Made by a program: the position numbers and the translations under genes. This document shows positions 12,643 to 17,539 of a stretch of 17,539 bases of DNA, one piece after another. A model generated the notes under the pieces. It made no database searches and was not told the DNA's origin. It saw only the letters and a list, made by a program, of their open reading frames with translations. Source of the stretch: Leucobacter sp. (lineage in GTDB: Bacteria > Actinomycetota > Actinomycetes > Actinomycetales > Microbacteriaceae); contig JAPSIU010000024.1 in assembly GCA_031178565.1 (NCBI GenBank), positions 1-17,539 on the forward strand. The letters run 5' to 3'. Positions within the stretch are counted from its first letter, which is position 1, and each line of letters opens with the position of its first letter.

Positions 12643-12897
12643 TCAGTCCTCCTCTGTCATACGTTCGTCATGCTCCCGCTCCGCGGCCCTCTCGGCGCTG
12701 TGCGCGAGGTGGCTCAGTCGGGTGTAGGTTTTGTTCGCCTTGTCCAGCACGTTCTGGAGCCGAACGATCTCTTCCCAGAGCCTCTCGGCGGCGCTCGCGG
12801 CGTCGTTACGCAGGACGTAGAGGAAGTCAGTCACGTTGAGTAGACCTTCGTCGTGCAGCGTGCCCGCCTCGGCCGCTGTCGGTCGTTCACTCGCCAT
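12643..12897 (-). CDS. Hypothetical coiled-coil protein, 84 residues
   Basis: A small, charged, all-helical protein starting MASERPTAAEAGTLHDEG. A conserved-looking NVTDFLYVLRND segment precedes a heptad-rich helix (AERLWEEIVRLQNVLDKANK) and a His/Glu/Arg-rich end (AERAAEREHDERMTEED). Its ATG lies inside the end of the upstream gene (11-base overlap), and its stop TGA is part of the ribosome-site segment of the next gene, GAGGAGGACTGACCG. It is one of a cluster of small, translationally coupled accessory genes; I do not recognise the family. Confidence 0.7.
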   Translation of the reverse strand: MASERPTAAEAGTLHDEGLLNVTDFLYVLRNDAASAAERLWEEIVRLQNVLDKANKTYTRLSHLAHSAERAAEREHDERMTEED

Positions 12898-13276
12898 CGG
12901 TCTCGCCTCCCGGAGCGACGCGTACGGCGTTCACGACCTCGCAGTCCACATGAGTGCAGGTTCTCGGCGGGCACGGGTCTGTCGCATCTGGGAACAGCGC
13001 ACGCACACGCTCGAGCGCCCCCTCTGCTTCCTGGCGCGCCGTCTCTGCCTTGTCGTACACCGCCCACCATGCGTCAGCACTGCCGCGCACCTGCTCGAGC
13101 TCTGCCCCGAGTACCTCGAGAGCATCAGCAGAAAGCTCGTGCAACTCGGCCTCTGCCTCGTAGTTCGCGGCCTCGATCCCTCGCCCCTTGTCACGAGCGC
13201 GCCGCTCGTAGGTCCGCGCATTCGCAGCCGCTCCGCGCAGTGCCGCGATCAGGGCGCGGGTCTCATCGGGGGTCAT
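12887..13276 (-). CDS. Hypothetical coiled-coil protein with Cys/His tail
   Basis: A 129-residue protein. Residues 1-95 form two long amphipathic helices rich in Ala, Glu and Arg (TPDETRALIAALRGAAANAR, then ELHELSADALEVLGAELEQV). The C-terminus carries PCPPRTCTHVDC (C102, C107, H109, C112), a possible metal site, and ends GGETDGE. The ATG at 13276 overlaps the upstream stop as ATGA and has AGGAGG 8 nt upstream. The frame is open upstream, but that sequence is the shadow of the preceding gene. Unknown function; part of the small-gene cluster. Confidence 0.72.
   Translation of the reverse strand: MTPDETRALIAALRGAAANARTYERRARDKGRGIEAANYEAEAELHELSADALEVLGAELEQVRGSADAWWAVYDKAETARQEAEGALERVRALFPDATDPCPPRTCTHVDCEVVNAVRVAPGGETDGE
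12894..12910. repeat. 17-bp direct repeat, copy 2
   Basis: CCATCGGTCTCGCCTCC is the partner of 12155-12171, with one mismatch. Here it spans the overlap of two genes: the 3' end of the coiled-coil/Cys protein gene and the ATG of the 84-residue gene. Confidence 0.6.
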
Positions 13277-13647
13277 GACTGCACCTCCTGGATGCCGAGC
13301 GCCGCAGCGATCTCCGGGCGAATGAACGTCTGCTCGTCGATTCCTGCAGGCCCGTAGCCGGGCACGGCGGGAACCTCTCGGCGATCCAGTAGCCCGCTCA
13401 TCAGCGCCTCGAGTCGGACGTCGTAGACCTCGTTCTCGAAGCCGTTGAGACCCGGGATGCCGGCGAGCGCGATGAGGTTCCCAATGCGCTGCTGCTCCAC
13501 CAGAGCGAGGGAAGCGAGCGCTTGCGCCTCCATGAGGTTCGCGAGATGCTGCGCATCGGCAGTTTCCCACCCCGCCACTGACGGCTTACGCTCCGCCTGG
13601 ATCAGCTCCCACGCTTCCGCTACATGGTCGGTTCGTTCATTCGTCAT
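13273..13647 (-). CDS. Hypothetical protein, 124 residues
   Basis: It starts MTNERTDHVAEAWELIQAER. Two helices span residues ~8-20 and ~32-62 (AQHLANLMEAQALASLALVEQ), followed by a Gly/Pro-rich region (IPGLNGFENEVYDVRLEALM) and a terminal helix (RPEIAAALGIQEV). A GGAAGGA ribosome site precedes the ATG at 13647; the longer open frame covers the 33-codon ORF in another frame and is rejected. It overlaps the upstream tiny ORF by 11 bases and the downstream gene by ATGA. No motif suggests an activity. Confidence 0.72.
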   Translation of the reverse strand: MTNERTDHVAEAWELIQAERKPSVAGWETADAQHLANLMEAQALASLALVEQQRIGNLIALAGIPGLNGFENEVYDVRLEALMSGLLDRREVPAVPGYGPAGIDEQTFIRPEIAAALGIQEVQS

Positions 13648-13738
13648 GTTCTTGTCCTTCCTGGTTGAAATCGTCGTCCGTGAAACCCAGACGACGGAGC
13701 ACGTCAATCTCGATGCTTGTGAACGTGCGAGGCATCAT
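13637..13738 (-). CDS. Tiny ORF, 33 residues
   Basis: This encodes MMPRTFTSIEIDVLRRLGF followed by an acidic end (TDDDFNQEGQEHDE). AAAGGACTAC precedes the first ATG. The ATG overlaps the stop of the preceding 36-codon ORF as ATGA, and the ORF's end overlaps the next gene by 11 bases. The sequence has a short amphipathic helix and coding-like third positions. The overlaps on both sides and the good ribosome site argue that it is translated, but size alone makes it uncertain. Confidence 0.55.
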   Translation of the reverse strand: MMPRTFTSIEIDVLRRLGFTDDDFNQEGQEHDE

Positions 13739-13845
13739 GTAGTCCTTTCGATTTCGATTTCTTGGATCCAGGCGGCCGCGATCACGTACACGCCGCCGGC
13801 TGCCGCAAGCGATCGGCAGTAGGCATCGAGCTCTGCCGTGGTCAT
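13735..13845 (-). CDS. Tiny ORF, 36 residues
   Basis: This encodes MTTAELDAYCRSLAAAGGVY followed by VIAAAWIQEIEIERTT. Its ATG overlaps the methyltransferase stop as ATGA and its stop overlaps the next start as ATGA, so it bridges the two genes without a gap. Its ribosome site is weak (GGGGAC), consistent with coupling to the methyltransferase. Without this ORF the 103-nt gap would be unusually long for this cluster. No family is recognised. Confidence 0.5.
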   Translation of the reverse strand: MTTAELDAYCRSLAAAGGVYVIAAAWIQEIEIERTT

Positions 13846-15311
13846 GCGACGTCCCCGAACAAGGTCTGCTGGTGCGGCTTCGCGAGCCGCTTCAGAATCA
13901 GCGGGATGTGCTTCCCGTCCTCGTCGAGCTCGGCACCGATCACGTTGAAGCCCTCGATCACGCAGGCCTCGAGCGTCGTCCCCGACCCCGCGAACGGCTC
14001 CAACACCGTTCCGCCAGGCGGGGTGATCAAGCGCACGAGGTACCGCATCAAGGCGAGAGGCTTCACTGTGGCGTGCTGTTTCCCCTCGACGACGGGGCGC
14101 TCGTCCTTGCCGGCCTTCGCGACGTAGAAGAACCGTGATCCGCCGCCCGAATCCGCGTACGTGTCGCCCGCGACGATATTCCGCTTGTCGGCACCGTAAA
14201 TCGTGCCGCCAGGGCGCGGCTTCCGCTCCGTGCGGGCCTTCATCAGCCCCGACGTCAGGGTGCCTGTCTGCCGGTCAAGCTCGGCCGCCTGAGACTCATC
14301 GAGGAGCACGTTCGACGGGAAACGGCCAGTGCGCTCAGCAGTGACATTCCCATCGGCTCCCTCAAAGGTTCCGATCTTCGATACGCCTCGCGTGACAGGG
14401 GCGAGCACTTCGTCACCGATGCGGCTCGCATCGATGTTCAGCGCGCCCGTACCGTGCGCGAGCACATTCGCAGCAACCGTGCCGACGAGCGGCTTCCGTG
14501 CAACCACGACCGGCTCGAACGCTGGCTTCAGAGCGGTGCCCCAGCCCTCCCACTGCGCAGCCGCTGTTCCCGCGAGGGCGATGTCGCGGGCAACCCCGTC
14601 CCGGGTGGTCATCGCGAAGTTCGTGCGGTTCTCCCATGCTTCGACTACGCCCGTAACCTCGCGCTCGTGCCAGGCGTCACCGGCTTGTCCCTTCCGGTCG
14701 TTCAGCCGACGCACTTCCGCGTCCATCTCGTCCCCGAAGCCGAGCCACTCCTTCAGATTCAGCCATTGCTCCCACGTAGGGATCGCGCGGGTCGACCTGT
14801 TGGTCGTCCACGTGGACGCGAGGCCGCCCCCGTTGTCTGCGAAACCGAAGTGCCGGTTGATCGCCTTCAAGTTCAAGCCGCGGTCGATACGAATCCGGTT
14901 CAGGAACGCTCTAACGTTTTCAATCTCTGTCAGGTCATTCCGGGTCTTGTCGATCGCTTTCGACACGTCGAGCGACTTCGGGAATCCCGACCCGTACAGC
15001 CACGCGATGCTGTCGCGGATCTCGAACCCGGCACCCTCGACAGCGACGGCGACGCGATGCCAGGTGCGAGTGCCGCCGAAGACGAGCGCGTGCCCGCCGG
15101 GCTTCAACACCCGGTACGCCTGCGCCCACACCTCCGGGTCGTAGGCGATGCCGGAGGAGTCCCATCTCTTGCCCATGAAGCCGAGCTCGTAGGGCGGATC
15201 CGTGACGATCGCGTCGACCGAGTTCTCGGGGAGCAGCGCCATCACCTCACGGCAATCACCGCGATACAGGGTCACCGGGCCCTCATCGAGGACCAGTTCC
15301 GGCGCGGTCAT
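13842..15311 (-). CDS. Beta-class DNA methyltransferase (N6-adenine or N4-cytosine)
   Basis: A 489-residue SAM-dependent methyltransferase. Catalytic motif IV (TDPPY, residues 37-41) comes first, and the SAM-binding motif I (EPFAGSGTT; FAGSG 440-444) lies near the C-terminus, the order of the beta class. Between them are a TRPGG-like motif region (VLKPGGHALVFGG, ~68-80) and a long variable region. Residues ~120-215 contain an inserted helical domain (NVRAFLNRIRIDRGLNLKAI..., TWEQWLNLKEWLGF) resembling the HTH-like insert of other phage methyltransferases, which probably contributes to target choice. It likely protects phage DNA from host restriction; no partner nuclease is visible. The start at 15311 overlaps the stop of the 54-codon ORF. 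Target sequence unknown. Confidence 0.9.
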   Translation of the reverse strand: MTAPELVLDEGPVTLYRGDCREVMALLPENSVDAIVTDPPYELGFMGKRWDSSGIAYDPEVWAQAYRVLKPGGHALVFGGTRTWHRVAVAVEGAGFEIRDSIAWLYGSGFPKSLDVSKAIDKTRNDLTEIENVRAFLNRIRIDRGLNLKAINRHFGFADNGGGLASTWTTNRSTRAIPTWEQWLNLKEWLGFGDEMDAEVRRLNDRKGQAGDAWHEREVTGVVEAWENRTNFAMTTRDGVARDIALAGTAAAQWEGWGTALKPAFEPVVVARKPLVGTVAANVLAHGTGALNIDASRIGDEVLAPVTRGVSKIGTFEGADGNVTAERTGRFPSNVLLDESQAAELDRQTGTLTSGLMKARTERKPRPGGTIYGADKRNIVAGDTYADSGGGSRFFYVAKAGKDERPVVEGKQHATVKPLALMRYLVRLITPPGGTVLEPFAGSGTTLEACVIEGFNVIGAELDEDGKHIPLILKRLAKPHQQTLFGDVA

Positions 15312-15472
15312 CGTGTGCCGTCCCGTGTCGCTGCAGCATCCTCATCAGCACGCAAAGCCGCCAGACAGTTCTGGCACGTGTCCGGGCCGGCGGGGGCGAT
15401 CGGGTTGCGGGTACTCCCGCAGTACGACGACCGCCACGACACCGGAGACGCGAGGCACGTTGCCCGGGTCAC
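15308..15472 (-). CDS. Small Cys protein, 54 residues (putative zinc finger)
   Basis: This starts GTG at 15472 and encodes (M)TRATCLASPVSWRSSYCGS, then TRNPIAPAGPDTCQNCLAAL and a polar end. Cysteines C6, C18, C33 and C36 (C-x11-C-x14-C-x2-C) could bind one zinc ion. The start overlaps the previous stop as GTGA and the stop overlaps the methyltransferase start as ATGA, closing a 160-nt apparent gap exactly. A GGGGAGG ribosome site lies ~8 nt upstream. The exact four-base overlaps at both ends make it a likely real gene. Function unknown; possibly a methyltransferase partner or a transcription accessory factor. Confidence 0.65.
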   Translation of the reverse strand: MTRATCLASPVSWRSSYCGSTRNPIAPAGPDTCQNCLAALRADEDAAATRDGTR

Positions 15473-15714
15473 AGCACGACCTCCCCGCCCTCGGATACGA
15501 CCCGACCGTGTGCGAGACGCATGCCCCGCTCCGCCATGTCCTCCTTGATCAGCTCGTCGGCCCGGTCAGCGGCGAGGTTCAGCTCGAGCGCGAGATCCCG
15601 TGCCTGCTCGGACGTGTACCGCTTGCGCTTCTTCTCCTGCCAAAGCTCGATACGGAGCTCGTCGTCGACCTCGACCGTCGCCGTCTCGACCGTGATGGTC
15701 TCCATAATGCTCAT
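15469..15714 (-). CDS. Hypothetical protein, 81 residues
   Basis: It starts MSIMETITVETATVEVDDEL. An N-terminal strand-rich region is followed by a charged helix with a KKRKRYTSEQARDLALELN segment and a second helix (AADRADELIKEDMAERG), ending in GRVVSEGGEVVL. The fold suggests a small strand-helix-helix protein of phage early regions; I do not recognise the family. The ATG at 15714 overlaps the upstream stop as ATGA and has GGAGG 8 nt upstream. The longer open frame is a shadow of the zinc protein gene. Confidence 0.72.
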   Translation of the reverse strand: MSIMETITVETATVEVDDELRIELWQEKKRKRYTSEQARDLALELNLAADRADELIKEDMAERGMRLAHGRVVSEGGEVVL

Positions 15715-16046
15715 GCTGCTGCCCTCCGTCGTTCCTTCTCTGATTCGGGCATCCGCGGCCCGCGCCACGTACCCTCGACCATCTCGAGGTGCTCGCCGCC
15801 GACCTTCACGTCGGCAGGGTTCCGGCAGGCCCGCTGCCCGGCGTCGTTCGTGTACCGGTGTGCGTCGAACACCGCGAGACCCTCGAACGTCTCGTGGCAG
15901 CCGGAGCAGTGCCCGGTGCGGTTGCCGCGCTGGATCCACGACTTGCCACACTGGCCGTGCGTCGTGAGCCGCGAATCGGTGCGGACTGCCGATGTCGGTG
16001 AGATTCCAGCGACTTTCACGCCGTCCTCGGGTGCTTGGTCATCCAT
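15711..16046 (-). CDS. FDXHR-type putative zinc-binding protein
   Basis: A 111-residue protein. The central motif reads QCGKSW (C33), then GHCSGCHETF (H46, C47, C50, H51), FDAHR (60-64) and RACRNP (C74). This matches the FDXHR family of putative zinc proteins found in actinobacterial phages and plasmids. The surrounding termini are polar and probably flexible, with an ERRRAAA end. The ATG at 16046 is preferred over one six codons earlier because AGAGGA lies 9 nt upstream. It sits between SSB and the methyltransferase in the replication block, which suggests nucleic-acid binding, but no activity is established. Confidence 0.8.
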   Translation of the reverse strand: MDDQAPEDGVKVAGISPTSAVRTDSRLTTHGQCGKSWIQRGNRTGHCSGCHETFEGLAVFDAHRYTNDAGQRACRNPADVKVGGEHLEMVEGTWRGPRMPESEKERRRAAA

Positions 16047-16076
16047 GAGTTTTCGTCCTCTCAAATCCCGGAGTCT

Positions 16077-16619
16077 CTAAAACGGTTGCTCGTCGTCGAA
16101 GCCGGCGCCGAAGGACTGATGCCCCTCGTCGGCCTGCTGCGCGGCCGAGGAACCCCAGGCCGGTTGGCCCTGTCCGTATCCGCCGCCCTCCGTCTGCCCG
16201 TAGGCCGGCTGGGACCCGTTCCCGGTCTTCGCGTACCCGCCACCCGCAGGCCCATTCCCGGCGCGTGAGACGGCCGCGGTGGCGAAGCGCAGCGACGGGC
16301 CCACCTCCTCGACCTCGAGATCCAGAGACGTGCGCTGCTCGCCGTTCTTGTCGGTGTACGAGCGCTGCGACAGGCGCCCCTGCACGATGACGCGCATGCC
16401 CTTCGACAGGGTCGCGGCGATGTTGTCGGCGTACTCCCCGTACGCGCGGCACCCCAGCCACAGCGCTTCACCATCGGCCCATTCGCCGGACTGGCGGTCC
16501 TTCACTCGGGGAGTGGAGGCGATGCGGAACGTCACCCACGACTTCCCGGCCTGACTGACGCGCGGCTCCGGATCCGCGACGAGGTTCCCAACTACGGTGA
16601 TAAGCGGCTCTCCGGCCAT
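16077..16619 (-). CDS. ssb: Single-stranded DNA-binding protein
   Basis: A 180-residue protein that coats single-stranded DNA during phage replication. Residues ~1-112 form the OB fold (ITVVGNLVADPEPRVSQAGK, FRIASTPRVKDRQSGEW, WLGCRAYGEYADNIAATLSKG, VIVQGRLSQRSYTDKNGEQR). It is followed by a Gly/Gln/Tyr-rich disordered linker and the conserved acidic tip DDEQPF, which recruits partner enzymes. The length matches bacterial SSBs. GAGAGG lies 8 nt before the ATG, three nucleotides past the helicase stop, consistent with one replication operon. Confidence 0.95.
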   Translation of the reverse strand: MAGEPLITVVGNLVADPEPRVSQAGKSWVTFRIASTPRVKDRQSGEWADGEALWLGCRAYGEYADNIAATLSKGMRVIVQGRLSQRSYTDKNGEQRTSLDLEVEEVGPSLRFATAAVSRAGNGPAGGGYAKTGNGSQPAYGQTEGGGYGQGQPAWGSSAAQQADEGHQSFGAGFDDEQPF

Positions 16620-16622
16620 GAT

Positions 16623-17539
16623 CTATACCTCTCCCGGCTCAAGCAGAGCCGTGTTCTCGTATTCCTTCTGAACGATTCGGGCGTACTCACCCTCGAAGCG
16701 CAGCGTGCGCTCCCCGGGCTGCCCCTGCCGGTTCTTCGGCACAATGAACTCAATATCGGTGGTCTTGTACGTCTTGCCGCCGATGCGCGTCTCCGGACGA
16801 TGCAGCAGCACGATCGCGTCCGCCGCATGCTCCAACGCCGCCGTGCCACGCAGATCCGTGACGACGGGACGCGGAGACTTCCGGCCCGTGCTGTCGCGGT
16901 TGAGCTGCTCAAGGAGGACGACAGCACAGCCGAGGTCCTTCGCGAGCGCCTTCGCGTTGTTCGCCCACCCCTCGAGGTCCTGCGTGCGCGACCGAGATCC
17001 CGGAGGGCTCGTGACGAGGCCGAGGTAGTCGACGACGAGGAGCCGCAGGTCACCTTTCCGATGGAGGGCACGTCCGAAGCCGGTGACGTCCTCCCATCCG
17101 GCGCCGGGACGGTCGTACACCTCGAGCGGGAGCGTGTCGATCGCGGCCTGCGCCTGCGCGACAGCCGACCATCCGAGCTCGGTGAGCTGGTGATGCTGCA
17201 GTGCGGACTGGTGGATGCCCTGCATCATCGACGCGAGCCGCTTCCACAGGTCCTTCTCCGTCATCTCAAGCGACACATACCCGACGCGTCCGCCGAGCTC
17301 GGCGACATGCAGGGCGAGCTGCAGCCCGAAGATGCTCTTGCCGCCTCCGGACGCGCCCGCGACGGTATACATGCCGCCCGGCTTCACGCCACCGATGATC
17401 GCGTTCAGCGACGGCCACGGCGTGGGAGTGTGCGGCACCTGCTCCCGCATCTCCGAGATCACGTCAGGACCGACCTGACCGATCGGGCGGGACTGCCGCA
17501 GCGTCCCATCCCGCAGATCCGCGATGATGCCCGCGGCCT
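16623..17539 (-). CDS. dnaB: DnaB-type replicative helicase, 5' end outside the window
   Basis: A hexameric helicase that unwinds DNA at the fork. 304 residues are visible; the frame is open to the window edge, so the N-terminus is missing and the GTG at 17462 is not the start. The RecA-like domain has Walker A GASGGGKS (61-68 of the visible part), a catalytic Glu in the SLEMTEKDL segment (~89-97), Walker B LLVVDYL (~166-172) and the EQLNRDS segment (~210-216). Motif H4 DLRGTAALEHAADAIVLLHR and the KNRQGQPG segment follow. These are diagnostic of the DnaB C-terminal domain. The upstream part reads IIADLRDGTLRQSRPIG. Confidence 0.9.
   Translation of the reverse strand, partial: AAGIIADLRDGTLRQSRPIGQVGPDVISEMREQVPHTPTPWPSLNAIIGGVKPGGMYTVAGASGGGKSIFGLQLALHVAELGGRVGYVSLEMTEKDLWKRLASMMQGIHQSALQHHQLTELGWSAVAQAQAAIDTLPLEVYDRPGAGWEDVTGFGRALHRKGDLRLLVVDYLGLVTSPPGSRSRTQDLEGWANNAKALAKDLGCAVVLLEQLNRDSTGRKSPRPVVTDLRGTAALEHAADAIVLLHRPETRIGGKTYKTTDIEFIVPKNRQGQPGERTLRFEGEYARIVQKEYENTALLEPGEV

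Noticed and set aside
1..17539. CRISPR arrays, rRNA/tRNA genes, insertion sequences, integrase/att site
   Set aside because: No regularly spaced repeats, no conserved rRNA segments, no tRNA cloverleaf, and no transposase or integrase motifs were found on either strand.

Overview
The window is a segment of a tailed double-stranded DNA phage or prophage (siphovirus-type, HK97-fold capsid) of a high-GC actinobacterial host. The evidence is strongly GC-biased third codon positions, strong GGAGG-type ribosome sites, many ATGA/GTGA stop-start overlaps, and a continuous minus-strand array from replication to capsid to tail genes. The host genus cannot be fixed from sequence alone. No integrase, repressor or lysis gene lies inside the window.

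Read in the direction of transcription (minus strand, high to low coordinates), the early block is: a DnaB-type replicative helicase (cut by the window edge), SSB, an FDXHR-type zinc protein, two small proteins (one a previously hidden 54-residue Cys protein), a large beta-class DNA methyltransferase, two tiny translationally coupled ORFs of 36 and 33 codons, and a run of small accessory proteins. That run ends in a long ORF joining an Ead/Ea22-like domain to three tandem helical modules. Next come a zinc-ribbon protein coupled to a helix-turn-helix protein, a 152-nt structured non-coding gap, then TerS and TerL. After these come portal, a 70-residue protein, a MuF-type minor capsid protein, scaffold, major capsid protein, two small paralogous head proteins, adaptor, stopper, a gp10-like protein, tail terminator and the first 49 codons of the presumed tail tube protein.

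Two genes break the pattern. Both lie on the plus strand, at 7654-8034 (between terL and portal) and 10946-11413 (between the accessory block and the zinc-ribbon gene). Both encode small membrane-anchored proteins, look less GC-rich than their neighbours, and lack a Shine-Dalgarno site. In each, a TANNGT -10-like hexamer ends exactly 7 nt before the start codon, which is the layout expected for leaderless transcripts. They look like independently expressed morons, the type of gene often used for superinfection exclusion or lysogenic conversion.

The other notable feature is the MuF protein. Its last ~130 residues resemble a CdiA-type PD-(D/E)XK nuclease toxin domain, so the virion protein may be a polymorphic toxin. 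No immunity gene follows it; the only unexplained neighbour is the 70-residue ORF just upstream. No non-coding stretch exceeds about 150 nt. No rRNA, tRNA, CRISPR array or insertion sequence was seen.
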